A stretch of DNA of 64,000 bases from Schoenoplectus triqueter (Eukaryota; Streptophyta; Magnoliopsida; Poales; Cyperaceae), in the NCBI GenBank assembly GCA_964058805.1, contig CAXKVV010000142.1, positions 372,001 through 436,000 on the forward strand, read 5' to 3'. This document shows, in pieces, positions 12,346-25,773 of the stretch (positions within the stretch are counted from its first letter, which is position 1; every line of letters starts with the position of its first letter). The notes under the pieces are model-generated. The model was not told the origin of the DNA, ran no database searches, and saw only the letters and a program-made list of their open reading frames with translations. The position numbers and the translations under genes were made by a program.

Positions 12346-15220
12346 GTCCTTCCACACTGCTCAAATTTAAAAAGATTTTGGAAAACGACAAATACTCTTA
12401 ATGAGACATCATAATCAACTGCTCATAATTTTCTGGACTTTAATTATTTGACATGGACTTCGACAAAGAAGCCTTTCTCCATTCAATTATTGTGGGGTAC
12501 TAGAACTACTAGTAGTCTGCTTCAACTTCAAGGAGCGCTTCGCGGACACCTCTTTTCGGAAAAAGACAAATTGGTCCTCTTCTTCCTTCATTGAAATTTG
12601 CGTCCATACCGTCATCAATCCCATTAATACAACTGTATCTTCCAAAAGAAAACAGAATATTAGATATGGACGCGAGTCAGCACATAATAATGAAAGATAT
12701 TGATGTGTTATCATTAGATTGGAAAATTATGCAATCAACAAACTATAGAGTATTGAAGACGGGACGAGGTTGTCCGGTGCGGGTGAAATCATCCGCACCG
12801 ATCACAGAGCACGAGTCACAGATAATGGGTGAACATGGATTTGAGCGGTTTAAAATTAAAAAATCTTAATCCAATTTATATTGGATCATGCGGATACGAC
12901 CCTCACAAGTCGGGACGGGTGGGCCAAGAGTTAATCCGAGTGGGTCAAGGGGGTTGGGGACTAGTCGTTTTTTTTATTTTGATAAAAAAATAAATAAATC
13001 CTCAAAAACTCCAAAAAAATTCCAGAAAATCACGAAAATTCCAAGTAAACTGCTCATGTATATAATTAATGATTTATGCAATCAAGCTCACGTGCTAATA
13101 CTTTACTTCAAAATAAATTATGTTTTCACATGCTTATTGTAGAATTTAGGAATCTACTTATTAACTTATTCAAAACATTTAAAGGTGGAAATAGTACTTT
13201 TATAAAAAATAATAACAAAATTCAAACAATTTTTTTTTGTTTGCTTTTTGCCAAATTAATTTCGTGATAGCTAATTCAAGATTTACAACGGCTAGTTAGT
13301 AGTACAGAATCTCAACAAATTATTAATCTTGCTGCACATGTCTGATTTTATTTATCTTACATCTTACAAATTATCTCTTATCACATCGCATAGAACATTC
13401 ATATCCCTCCATTTTTTTATCAAAAAAAAAAACATTCATATCGGTGTAGCATACATTTGAACAAAACAGAGAAGGGTTTGAGTCGTGGGAGATTTTGTGT
13501 GTTCTCCCATAGTACGCAAGCCATTAAATCAAAATTAAATATTTAAATTGTGCAATCTGAATTGTTCGATTTTTGTAGAATATCCTTGATAACATAGCAA
13601 TAGAATGCTTATTTTATATATGACTTTATATGCAGTGCAAACGAGTTAAACTTTCCAGTGAAGTTATGCCCACATGTGGATATTTATAATGTTAATTTAA
13701 TTTTGGTGAACTTAAGTGAATTGTAATAAATTTTTATATTTCAATCCATAAGAGTACAATTACTGGTACAGACTGGAAAATAAGAAGAAATGAACACAAA
13801 GCAAATATCAGAAGGGTACAAAATATACGGAACTCCTTATGAATTAGTTTTTGAATATATTACTTGACAATGGTTACTTTTATAATTGGACAATGAATAT
13901 AATTATATATAAGTTATTTTAACAATTGAACAGCGAATATATGTATATTAGTACGTACAGTAGTCTTTAAAACGTGATATGTAGATTATGTCTAAAATTT
14001 GTATCTCAAATTCAAATTATTGTTGAAGAATGTTAAAATAAGATAAGTTTCAAATAACCTATTCTCTTAATGTGCATCCTTAAAGAAACATAGTCCTTAG
14101 GAATAAGACGTCAAGGAATTATAATACTTATTTTTCTTCCCCCACACCTCAAACATATAATATATTATTATGCATGCATGATACATATGTCAATTACTAA
14201 CATAAGTAATTACTCTTTGCACTAATGGTATGTACACGGCGGATTAATAATTACGTGGGCTTTTGCGGTTAACGAACTTTCTGAAAAAGAAAAATTTGTT
14301 AAGCGCAGTTGAATGAAATTTTTTAAAAATAATAAATCATTTACGAGAATTTTTTGAGAGATTGTCGCTGAAGTACTGTTAGTCACGTCTTTCCTTAAAA
14401 AAGTTCTTGCCACCGAACATAAATGTCATTCCAGCTATGGAAACTCCAAATAAATGGCATCCTTCTCGAGCCGTAGAATTTTGAAAATATCCGGGTGGGC
14501 ACCCACTCAAGGAAAATTTATGGCTATAATCTGTCCTAGTCCGGCTAGTACCCCCAATTTGTTTTAATTCGGACTCAAAGGTTTGCTCAGTCTAATGACA
14601 GGTTGGGGCAGGATTTTATTATTTTTGATCCGCTCTAATCCACTCGGTCAATATCCATAACTGCTGTATGGAGTAGCTTATACTATCTAAACCACTAGTC
14701 ATAATCCGTGATAACGCTCACGCGTGATATATAATTCATCTCAGAGAGGATGTTTTTAGAAGTACTAGCTGTGTATCCACGCGTTGCAGCGGATGTTAAA
14801 AAAATAATCATAATATAATAGCACACAGTCTTAACATATGAGGAAATTATTATTACATAGTTATTTATCGGAAGCAATATTCTTTAAAAAAACAATGCGA
14901 ACTACATCCCAAAATCCGAAAGATACGATTGTTAAGTTTGAATTTTTTTTTAAAATTCTTGGCAAGAGCCAACTCCTGCAAGTGGAACGGTAATATCCTC
15001 AATGATGTAAAATTTTAGAACTATTACATTAATTTTTTGAACAAATACATAGGAATGTGGTACATGAACTTCACCTAATTCACTTTCAAGGTGTTTCAGT
15101 GTTTTTGTAAATTTGACAATCTATGCAGTTCAAGTAATTATGCACGCTAACTTATCTTGCCTTATGTGACGAACTTGATAAATCAAACAAAACAAGAAAT
15201 TTCGAAATACATATAATAAA

Positions 15221-15690
15221 TACTAGCTATATACCCGCGCGTTGCAGCAGACTATTTTATTTAAACATTAAAATATTATAAGATAAAAAAATTCACATTT
15301 ATCTAATATTAAATTATAAATTCACCAAATTATAGAGAAAACCTATAATAAAGACTATATTTAATTTTGGATGAGATTTTTGCACAATATGAGTTAATGA
15401 TTCATGATTTTTAAAACAAAAAAAAGTAAATTATTCTAACATATATTATCACCATTAATCTCTTACTAAATATGCATAACGTTGTTAAATAAAAAAAATA
15501 TTATGGAAATAATAGTATATAGGAAAGAAATGGAGAGAAAGAGAGGATTAATGGACGCGATTATATATGTTCGATCAACCAAAAATAAATATTATTCGTC
15601 TGATTGAGGGATAAAATGGGTATAATAAAAAAATACCATGATAAAAAATAGACTGTTCAATTCTTAGATGTTTTATATAATAGTATAGAT
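15221..15690. repeat. Candidate short non-autonomous transposon
   Basis: The stretch begins tactagctatataccc followed by gcgcgttgcagc. It ends near tataatagtatagat, which resembles a sequence common at transposon ends in plant genomes. A diverged copy of the leading motif lies at 14763. I could not find a clear target duplication, so the class is open. Confidence 0.3.
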
Positions 15691-16161
15691 ATCAGATTAC
15701 ATATATCTTGAATATATGCTAGAAATATCCAAAAGGAAAAAATTATAATATCTTCCAAGTCAAGCAAAAAAAATGTAATTTGACTCATGCAATTGAATCA
15801 TGTAATAATACACATAAATTGCCTCTCTTTGTGCGTAGTGTGCTTACGTACGTTAACGTGCTTCTTTCTTTGTGCTAACGAAAAAAAAAATTAGAATACT
15901 TAGAATTGAATGGAGAGGAACCGGCCCCATGTGAAAGGATTCTCCACCAATTTAGCACACTGTTCTTACTTCTTAGTTTAGTTTTAGCAGCAACATTTTT
16001 GGCGCAACTAAGTTTGCATTGTATATTTGTATCAACCAAGTTTAAATAAGTTCAGACTATTAAGCCAGAGAAAGCATTCGTATTAGTTCTGTAGTTTAAT
16101 TGACAGGGTTGATGTTAATAAATACTCACCATTAAAATACTATCAAAATTATAAAATAAAA

Positions 16162-16179
16162 AGAGAGAGAGAGAGAGAG
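16162..16179 (+). repeat. (GA)n microsatellite
   Basis: About nine uninterrupted GA units lie downstream of the pectinesterase gene. Confidence 0.8.
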
Positions 16180-16770
16180 CTAACTTGGTGGCACAATCAG
16201 GTTGCTATTCGTCTCACCAGGCTTGGAAGAGAAAAGATCGGATAGGACGAGCAAATTAGTGAATGTTTATTCTTTATTATAAAGCAAATTACGACTGTTC
16301 GAACATTAAACTTGTTAAAACATGCATGCAGTCTCTGATAGCATTGGTTGTTTTGAACTCTTCTTATGGCAACAGACCAGCTATGATTTTGGGGAATTAC
16401 TTTACATAAATTTAAAGAGGAATCATTTTTATTTCTAAAATAGGGCTTAAAGGAAAATTGTAAGAGAGAAGTAATAAAAGTTAGGGATATAAAAAAGTAG
16501 AATCTTTTTTTTCTTTTTGTTATTCATGAATCTATATATAGTGTCTTACAAATTTCTTTCACTGAGTTAAAACATACAATTAAAAAATGGAAACAACATA
16601 AAAGAAAAAGTAATCAGCTGTCGGTGATTCCTTTTCTTGTTGAATAACGAGGTTGATTATCCATAACCAGTGCAGATGGCCCAAGTCATATCTTCCCCTT
16701 TCAACAGTCATCTTCAAATCAGAAAGCTCAGTGGTAGACACAATTTGCCATTAATACAAGGAAGCCTTAC

Positions 16771-18467
16771 TTATTTTAGCATGAGCCACTCGTTCCCATC
16801 GATATAATTTCGATCTAGGAATAGTCTGGCTTCCGCGTAGGTCAATGATTTTGCCCAATTGACTCTGCTTGCTGATCGGGCACCAGCTCCTCCACAATTA
16901 TATAGTCCAAAATATGCAGTACTGTTGCAGAAATATTGGATAATACAATTATTCTTTTGATAATATTGACTTTAAAAAATGGAATTTTTCAGAAATTATA
17001 ATTTTGACAAACTGTTAATGCATGCATACGCACTTTTCTCTGGTGACATCATTCCAATCACTCCATCCGTCGGGCAAAACAATATCATCGATCCAGCTAT
17101 AGGCGTAGATGATCGTTGAATATCTCCCCCATGCTCGACCTAAATAAAGCCTACCAGAACCAGTAAGCCGACAATACAGAAAGGAAAAGCCAGTGTTTTC
17201 GGATGGAGAATCTCTCTGGGAAGCTGCTACAGCACCGAAGCTAGTTGCTACAGCATTTAATGTGCATCCCTGCATAAATTCCATGCTCATGTTAAATAAC
17301 ATTGTCTGTAAGCTTGAGACCAATTATGTATGTATAAGAAAGGATTAAAAAGAAATTGCAAGATGCTCTATACCTCATAGAGAGACCTTGCATTTCCAAA
17401 GATGAAATCGACAGATCCCTGGATAAAGCAGCTGAGGAAGAAGTGCCTCCCTTGATTATCAAAAAGTGTATCTTGTGTACCCAACATTTTGCATCGGTAC
17501 AGCATAGTTTTGTCTCCTGATAACCTTAGTGCCACTGCTTGCTCCCCCTCTGCTCCTGGCACTGCTGCTGGGGCGGAGTTCTGAACCATTAATTAATTAA
17601 TTAATTAATTAATTGTGTTAGTTTAACAAAATAAGTTGTACAATATTTAATGTGCATAAATATTGAATGTTATATAAAAGATGATGCTTTATTTTAACAT
17701 ATGAATTCTTGTCCGGTCATATTTAGTGTTATATGTATGATATATCCTGGTTATCTTTTTTTTTTGGAAACCCCATTTTTTAGTTTCTTAATTGTAGAAA
17801 AAGTACCTCAAATACGATATCAGTAGCGCAGAAATAGTCTGCTTCTACCGCAAAAGTCGATGAATTAAAAGTGCCGATAGTGTTACCATTCAAGTCAAGA
17901 TCAGAAGCTTTTAAATTCCATGTAATCTTGGTATCCCCTCTTCCAGTACCAATTAAGGAAATGTAAGGCTTTGTAACTGGCACGATCACCTTTTCTCTGC
18001 ATGAATTATTCAACAATGTGATAAGAATTAACAAAAAATTAAATGATATCATAAAACTTACAAAATCATAGATATCATGCTGAAATTAATAAACAAATAT
18101 ATTCATGAGATTTATTTGTTTTTATAATGAGAAAGAAAGGTTTCTATAAAATAAAAACATGTAGATCAATATTTACAAGGTGAACATACTTATAAATGCC
18201 AGGGTAGATCAATATCTTGATTCTCTGTGAATTTCCATCCGGCACCATGTCAATTGCACCTTGCACCGTTTGTGAGCTGCCGTGACCGTCTTGCGACACT
18301 ACTAGAACACGGCTCCCATCCTGATCATAGCCTGTTTCTGCTGTTGAGTAGTTTTTCACCAACATATCTTCCCAGGTGATAACATTCTCATTCATATTTG
18401 CATGTGATAATAAGCCAGTTAGCACGATAATACTGAGTATCTTGAAAACAACAAAATTTATCGCCAT
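16771..18467 (-). CDS. Pectinesterase (pectin methylesterase), secreted
   Basis: Cell-wall enzyme that removes methyl esters from homogalacturonan. Five exons: 18190–18467, 17807–17996, 17374–17580, 17034–17269 and 16771–16921. They total 1062 nt (353 aa), with GT–AG introns and consistent phases. The N-terminus is a signal peptide (KILSIIVLTGLL). There is no long PMEI-type pro-region, so this is the short (type II/group 2) form. All five family motifs are visible: GIYKEK, QAVAL, GTQDTLF, the catalytic DFIFGNA and LGRAWG. The protein ends EWLMLK. A TATAAATA box about 100 bp upstream supports the ATG at 18467. No lesion is seen. Confidence 0.93.
17589..17614 (+). repeat. (TTAA)n microsatellite in a pectinesterase intron
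   Basis: Six and a half TTAA units lie immediately 5' (in gene sense) of the exon-3 acceptor of the pectinesterase gene. Confidence 0.8.
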
Positions 18468-18566
18468 GTTTTGAAAAAATTGTTATTATTTTTGAGAGAG
18501 GTAGCTAGATTAGTAGAGTACTCAAAGATGAGAAAGTTAACTATGGGGATTCTTCGGAAGCAAATG

Positions 18567-18574
18567 TATTTATA
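18567..18574 (-). promoter_or_regulatory. TATA box of the pectinesterase gene
   Basis: TATAAATA on the minus strand (18574 to 18567) lies 100 bp upstream of the ATG, a normal position for a plant core promoter. Confidence 0.6.
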
Positions 18575-19589
18575 AGTTACAAGTGGTAATTTTTATAATG
18601 ATATTTATGAAATTAGTGTCTTTTTTATAATTATTCTTTAACAGGCAACTATATAATTAGCAACCATATATACGCCATCTATAGAAATTTAGTTGTACAT
18701 TTTTATATGGCCCTCCTAAATCAGATGCGCGCTGACAAACAACAATGAATTTTTTTTATCAGGATTTATGAAACTAAATATATAAAAAACTTTTTGTGCG
18801 TTTTATTATATGATCCAAATCCTATATATAAAAAGGTCATGCACTTCCACAAAAAAATGTTTTTGAACCGGTTATATAAAGGATTTAGCACCGGTTATAT
18901 TAGGGGATGACAATGTTATTTAAATTCTAAATATGATTCAATTTAAATTTGTCTAAGAATTTATATGATTAAATATTATCCAAATCCTATATATATAAAA
19001 TGTCATATTAGTGAAATTATTTCTATAAAGATGTTTTTCTTTTTTTTCCCTATCTGAGTTATTATAATTTGTAGATATCATACAAAAATAACCCGTAATT
19101 AAAATAAATGGCGCATACAATGACCTGTATTTAACGATATTTGATGGTACGTACATTAAACTATCTTGAAATTGCATAAAATTTGTCATGCAACGAACTT
19201 ATAAGCAGAATAAAATGTCGATAATTTTTTTTCTGTTTTAACTTTTCGACAACGTTTGAAGAAAATTGTCAACGTGCAAAATAAATGTTTCTAATAAATC
19301 GGAAAAATTCTAACTTTTTACATTATCAAACCTGTTATCGAATAGGGAAAAGAATCCGAATGCTATAAAAAGAAACAACGAATTAAACCAAACATGGACA
19401 AACAAGCCAGACTTAGTAAAAAAATCATTGTTGGTATACTAATACTACTCTCTTCAATTTTATATCAATACTGGTTATATAGAATCACGTGTTAGAAATT
19501 TGAACGAAAAAGTATTTAATTAACATCTAAAACTTGATGACTTAAAATTCATGATATAAAAAGAGCGCACTATGATAATTTTAGCATTT

Positions 19590-20210
19590 AAAAAAATAGA
19601 AAAAGTAAAAAGTATTCACATATATTAGCATGATTTGAGAGTTTTTCCATCCGGTAGCATCATCTGGATATATTTTTCGGGCCATATATGATAGCCCGAA
19701 AAAAAATTTGGATCATGCATTTTTTCTCTATCGTAGCATTAGTTATTTTTAGGGTTTTCGCCAGATAAAAACTTCACATTCTCCTCAATAGATTTTGTTT
19801 AATTTTAATGTTTGTATTAACTTTTCATGTTCAATTTTTAATATTTGTATAAACGTCTCATGTTTAATTTTAATAATAATTGATTCTCTTTGCATAAATA
19901 CTCATAAACAGAACTAATATATTACAAATATATATTTTTAATTAGCATACAACTTATAATTGATATTAATTGAAAAAATATGGTCTCAAATAAAAATTCG
20001 GACCAAGATAGTTGGCCTGACTTAAAAGTTTGGACCATATAGCTGGGCAAAAAAAAACTGTATGATCCAAAAAAAATTTCCAGACAATCATATGTGACCT
20101 GAAAAATTTATCCGAACCATACTATACTGGACGGGAAAAAAGAACCTCCGATCATGCAAATATATGTGAAATTTTTTTTTACTTTTTACTATTTTTTTAA
20201 AAAATAGCAG
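19590..20210. repeat. Diverged long-TIR foldback element (MITE)
   Basis: The left arm (from ttaaaaaaatagaaaaag, then cacatatattagcatgat) is matched in inverted order by the right arm (atcatgcaaatatatgtg, then tactattttttta). Further inside, the gggccatatatgatagccc region pairs loosely with sequence near 20085–20110. Together the arms make an element of about 620 bp with no coding content. Ends and target duplication are not resolved. Confidence 0.45.
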
Positions 20211-20912
20211 ATGTTTTCTTTCATATTTATTTCAAAAACATATCTCAAATGATGCAAAAAAGTACATAAAGTGCCGACGGGATTATCAAATGAAGCGTTA
20301 TAACTCACTCAAACCCCTAAAAACATTAGTAAATATTTTCTATACATCCTAGAAAGCTATAAAATGTTATATCATGCAACATGCACTCAATCATTGTTAT
20401 TACATGCTTGTACCTTACACTATCTCAATATTTCGGACTCATTATTTGAAACCAAAAATTTACAATTTTTATTTTGGGCAATTATCTAAATGTGACTCCA
20501 AAATCAAAATATCATCAATAATTTATAATTTATAGTTCAAATTATATTCACTCTCCTTTTCCTCTTCTCTTTCCCTCTACATGCATAACCCAGTCTATTA
20601 TTTTTCACAAACTGACACATCAAAATTTAAACTCTAGCTATTATGTTCTACAAAATACAAAATGAAATTGGACAGCACATTAATGCCTGGTGCATTTTTA
20701 AATGGATATCAGTATGCTGGACTAATCTAGTACTCTAAAAACCTGCAAAAACAATTTCTTCCAAAAAAACTAACCATTGTTAAATTTCTTCTTCTTTTTT
20801 TGTTCATTGCTTGGTGTGATCCAAGAGTTCTTTCACATGAAAACTATGCTGATCTTGGCACAGTTTCTTCCATTTATCTGCCATTTTAACCAACCTTTTA
20901 TTTTCTACGCGT

Positions 20913-20917
20913 AATCT
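20913..20917 (+). repeat. Target-site duplication of the copia element, left
   Basis: AATCT immediately before the left LTR matches AATCT at 26064–26068 after the right LTR. Confidence 0.85.
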
Positions 20918-21207
20918 TGTCAAGTTTAAGGGAATAACCGGAAGTTGGTTTATGAAAGATAAATACTTTTATTATCTGATATCTTTACATGTTACACAGT
21001 GGTTATATATATTACAATGGGAAAGCAATAATGGTAACTTTGGTTACCGTTGGTACCAATAACGGTACAGTGCCTAGAGAAGGAAAAATTAAAGAATAGA
21101 GGCAACCCCTTTAATCTAAATTAAAGGTTGGATGTATCTACTCTAATTAGCCTATGATGATAATTAACTGAGGTTAATCCCCCCATTAATCTACTCATTT
21201 CTCAACA
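20918..21207 (-). repeat. 3' LTR of the copia element
   Basis: A 290-bp terminal repeat, matched end to end without gaps by 25774–26063. It is 3' because the element reads on the minus strand. Confidence 0.93.
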
Positions 21208-24200
21208 CTCCCCCTCAAGTTAGGATGGTAGAGATCATATAATCCAAGCTTGTTTGAAATATTATTAAAGGTATTGACGCTCAATCCTTTGGTGAAAATA
21301 TCAGCTAATTGATCTTCATTTTTGACAAACGGGGTTTCGATCTCCTTTGATTGTACTTTTTCCCTAATAAAGTGATAATCTACTTTGAAGTGCTTAGTAC
21401 GCTCATGAAAGACGGGATTCGATGCAATGTGTTGTGCCGCTTGATTATCACAGAACATCTTTATTGGCTCGTTGACATTGATTTTCAAATCAACTAACAC
21501 TTCCTTGATCCATGTTAGTTCGCTTGCGGTTGAGGCCATCACCCGGTATTCCGCTTCCGCGCTTGATCGTGCCATGACATTTTGCTTCTTGCTTTTTCAT
21601 GTGACTAAATTGCCGCCTACAAAGGTGCAGAAGCCGGTAGTTGATTTTCTATCAAAGTTTCCTGCCCAATCTGCATTAGAATAGCCACATATCGCATTAG
21701 TCTCATTTCTTTTCATTCAAATTCCCTTTCCGGGAGTACCTTTTAAATACCTTAATATTCTATTAATGGCATCTAAATGTGGTGTTCTTGGTGAGTGCAT
21801 AAATTTGCTAATTTGACTTACGACAAATGATAAATCCGGTCGGGTAACAGTTAAATATATCAATTTACCAACGAGTCGTTGAAAGTGGTTTATATCTTTC
21901 ACGAGCTCACCATCTTCGGTGTTAAGTTTTATACTTGAGTCAATTGGGGTTGACAATGGCTTACACCCTATTTTTCCGATTTCCTTAAGCAAATCAAGTA
22001 CATACTTCCTTTGAGATAGAAATAACCCTTTTTTTGAGTGAGCAATTTCTATTCCAAGAAAATATTTTAATTTCCCTAAGTCTTTGATTTCAAACTTTTG
22101 CTTAAGGTTTCTCTTAATCAACTCAATTTTCATTTCATTATTTACAGTTATGATTAGATCATCAATATAGACCAATACAATTGTTGTACCATTACAATTA
22201 TGTTTGATAAACAAGGATGAATCGGCGTTGCTTACCTTAAAATTGTAAGATATTAAAAAATAATTAAGTTTGTCATACCATGCCCTTAGAGATTGTTTTA
22301 GTCCATAAATTGACTTCTTTAATCTACAAACAAGATTAGATATTTTTTCCTTTTTGTGACCCGGTGGAAGTGTCATATACACTTCTTCTTCAAGTGTGCC
22401 TTGAAGAAATGTATTTTTTACATCCATTTGATTTAGATTCCAACCACTATTCACCGCAATAGATAATAATATTCTTACGGTGTTCATTTTTGCAACTGGT
22501 GCGAAGGTCTCATGGTAGTCAATACCGTAAGTTTGGGTATACCCTTTAGCAACTAATTGTGCCTTGAAGCGTTCTATAGTGCCATCACTATAATATTTGA
22601 TTTTATATATCCACTTGCATCCAACTATTTTTTTATTTTTTGGTAGTTCGCATATTTCCCAAGTTTGATTTTTTTCTAAGGCATGAAGTTCTTCATTCAT
22701 TGTTTTATGCCATCTTAGGTCAAGTTTTATCATTTCATAATTCTTTGGTTCCTCGATTTGTGACAAGGCGTTTAAATATGCATAGTGATCATTGGTAATG
22801 TTACTATAGGAAATATAATCTTGAATTGGATATTGTACCGTATACGTGACAAAATCCTTCAATTTTGTTGGAGGTTGAGTTTGTCGGGTTGATCTTCGTG
22901 GCAATACTTCTTCTTGAGTTTCCTCGAGTTCTTCACTTTCATCTCCTTCCTCTTGGGGTTGATTAACTTCCTCGGCCTCTTGAGTACCTATTTGCTCATG
23001 AACCTCTACACGACTTTCTATTATCTCTTGATTAGTGTAACAGGGTAGAACAAATTTATTTTGGGATATATTTTCATTGTGGTTTTTTTCGTCATTTTTG
23101 TAATAGGGTACATCTTCAAAGAATGTCACGTTTCTAGAAATAAAGAATTTTTTATTCTTTGGATCATAGCACTTGTACCATTTTTATTGAATGGAATATC
23201 CCACAAAAATTGCTTTGGTTGAGGTAAAGTCTAATTTATCCAACCGGTTCTTATGAACAAAACATGTACACCCGAAAACCCTTAAGTGATCGAGATTAAT
23301 TTTTTTATTATAAAGAATTTCCAAAGGGCTTTTAAAACTTAGGTTTGCACTTGGCAACCTATTTATCAAGTAGGTGGCGGTAAGTACTGCTTCTGACCAA
23401 AATATTTTTGAAACATTATTTTGAAACAAGAGAGTTCTAGTCATTTCAAGAAGATGACGATTTTTTCGTTCGGAAACTCTGTTTTGTTGTGGTGTGTATA
23501 CACATGATGTTTGATGAATAATGCCTCTAGATTTTGTAAAGTTTGAAAAACTTTGATTAATAAATTCTGTTCCATTATCCGTACGGAGTGTTTTAATTTT
23601 TGTATTATATTGGGTTTCTATTAAATTTGCAAAATTTTGAAAGTGAGAGAAAACTTTATTTTTATTTTTCATTAAATATAACCAAGTCATTTTTGAAAAA
23701 TCATCAATAAAAATGATAAAATATCGAAAATCATTATAAGAAGTTATGAGAGCGGGTCCCCAAACATTGGAATGAACGAGTTCAAATTTTTCATTACTTT
23801 TGGAATTCGAATTACAAAAAGGAAGTTTTGTATGCTTAGCAAGACTACAAACTTCACAATTACTACAATAATTTTGAGAACCATTGACTATTAATTTTAA
23901 AATCTTGTCGGAAGGGTGCCCCATTCGCTTATGCCATACTTTATATAAATCGTCCTTTTTTGCGTTGAAATAAGACTTGTTCATGCTCAAAAAATAGAGA
24001 CCATTTTCTAAATAACATTCACCAATCTTCTCCTTGGTGAGTGGATTCTGAAAAATCATATTTTTCTTTTTAAAAATTACTTCACAATTTAAATCATTTG
24101 TAAGCTTGCTAATAGATAAGAGATTTATAGAATATTTTTCTACATGAAATACATCTTGAATAAATCTTTTTGGAAAAATACTAATCATGCCCCAACCTTT

Positions 24201-25502
24201 TATTTTAATTTTCTCATTATTAGCTATCGTAAAAAATTGATCATCATTGATTTTTTTATAATTATTTAGCAATGTTGGGTTTCCGGTCATGTGATATGTT
24301 GCCCCCGAGTCAAGAACCCATTTGTTACTAATTCTGAAATTTTTAGATGGTAATCCCATAATTAAACTTTGTTTATTTTGTTTAATTTCAGCTCTAATTT
24401 TATTTTTGTTCAATACATCACAATTTGGGCTCACTTTATCACAATTATAATTTGTGTTAAAAGAGTTTGTTGAGACAGAGCCCAACTGCTGCTGGGTTTG
24501 TTGATTAATCAACGACGCCAGAAGCGCCTCAATTTTATCGAGCCGGCTCTCTTCCCGACTCGTCTTCCTCTCGATCTCTGTCTCTTTTGCTGAGAGAAAA
24601 CTCTTCCTCTCGATTTCTAGGGTTTTCTCCCCTCTTCTTTTTGCTGTCTCTATGAGCTGTTGATCTCCTCGCTTAGGGCGGAGGTGCGGATTGAGTACCC
24701 AACACCTGTCTTTGCTATGGCCACTCCTTTTGCAGTGAGCACATCGCTCGATCTCCCCCTTACCCCTGGCTTTGAAGTGGTGGACTGAGAAGGCGTGTGC
24801 CTCTGACTTCAAGTTCTGATCAGAGGTGCCCATCGCAACTCGTCTCACCGCTTCTTGCCTAATACGAGCTGTCACCTCTTCAAATGATAGCTTATCGGTT
24901 GAGAGAAGGATTTGGGCTCTAATCACCTCATAACTTGAGTCAAGGGCTCCCAGAAAGGTGTAGACCCGATCTGTTTCTTCTCTTTCACGAATCACAGACA
25001 AGTCAGTTATATGAGGCCTATAGAGCTTTAATTCTTCGTATTTTGATCTTACATGCCCTATCAATTCGGGTATGTCTCGTGATTCTTGTGTGAATCACGA
25101 GATTTCTTGCTTGAGCTGATATATTTGAGAATGCCCTTTTTGGTTGTTGTATTGGTTTTGAATCTCTTGCCATAACTCTGCTGCTGTCTCACAGCAGCAA
25201 AATTCTTCTGATAATTGAGGTTGAAGCGAGTTTGTGATTAGAGTCATGACTTGACTGTCTAACATTTCCCATTCTTCTTGAGCTTCTGCTCCAAATATGG
25301 GTCGAACTTTGTTGTCATTAATGTAGCCTAAGAGCCCTTTGCCCTTGAGTGTTACTCTGGCTGTCTTGGCCCAGGGTATGTAATTCTTTCCATTTAATGG
25401 AACATTGGTTAGTTTCTGAGAAGCATTGAACTCTGAATTGGTTCTGAGAAATGTAAAGATTTGATTTTCGGAAGTACGTGGATTTGGATTTTCCTCTGTC
25501 AT
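21195..25502 (-). pseudogene. Copia gag-pol polyprotein, inactivated by nonsense codons
   Basis: One reading frame of 1436 codons from ATG 25502 to the stop at 21195. It has no frameshift but four internal stops at 25095–25097, 23184–23186, 21717–21719 and 21597–21599. Domains in order: gag N-terminal region; CCHC zinc knuckle (CAHCKRSGHSKDRC); aspartic protease (LDSGATYHM); GAG-pre-integrase with HHCC residues; integrase core with FIDDFSK and RTDNGTEF; reverse transcriptase with the catalytic YIDDL; and RNase H (ARSSAEAEYR, DNQAA). The frame extends slightly into the 3' LTR, as is common. Stop four falls where copia proteins normally have Trp before KSKKQ. No function is expected. Confidence 0.92.
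21208..21219 (-). other. Polypurine tract of the copia element
   Basis: On the minus strand TTGAGGGGGAG directly precedes the 3' LTR. It is the expected primer site for plus-strand DNA synthesis. Confidence 0.8.
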
Positions 25503-25761
25503 TTTGATATTTTGGTTGACAGTTAGATTTAACAGTTACTGATATGGAGAAGAAGAGCTGTTGGTTTAGATTTCCAGTAGAGTAGCAGGTTGTTCTGGTA
25601 CTGGGCTCCTCGTTACTGGTACTTGGTTGCCAGTCGGGTTGTAGCTCAGTCCAGCACTGGTCTCCTTGTACTGGTAAACCTTGCCTTTAGCAATTGTAAT
25701 GATTTTGGTGTTGCTGGTAGATGCTTGTTGCGAGATTCAGGCTTGAGTCAGGCTTTGCCCT

Positions 25762-25773
25762 GCTCTGGTACCA
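25762..25773 (-). other. Primer-binding site (initiator tRNA-Met type)
   Basis: Immediately inside the 5' LTR the minus strand reads TGGTACCAGAGC. This is one base off the usual copia site complementary to the 3' end of initiator methionine tRNA (TGGTATCAGAGC). Confidence 0.85.

Larger units (their letters stand above)
12346..16770. other. AT-rich spacer with decayed repeats
   Basis: This 4.4-kb stretch has no supported gene. It holds GC-richer transposon-like remnants near 12755–12960 and 14475–14660. It also has two copies of a conserved motif resembling tactagctatatacccgcg (14763 and 15221) and a (GA)n run near 16162–16179. The part just left of 16771 is likely the 3' UTR of the pectinesterase gene. 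Otherwise nothing is recognised. Confidence 0.5.
18575..20917. other. Spacer upstream of the pectinesterase gene, up to the copia element
   Basis: The stretch is AT-rich. It contains a degenerate foldback element around 19590–20210, listed separately. No coding region is supported. Confidence 0.5.
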
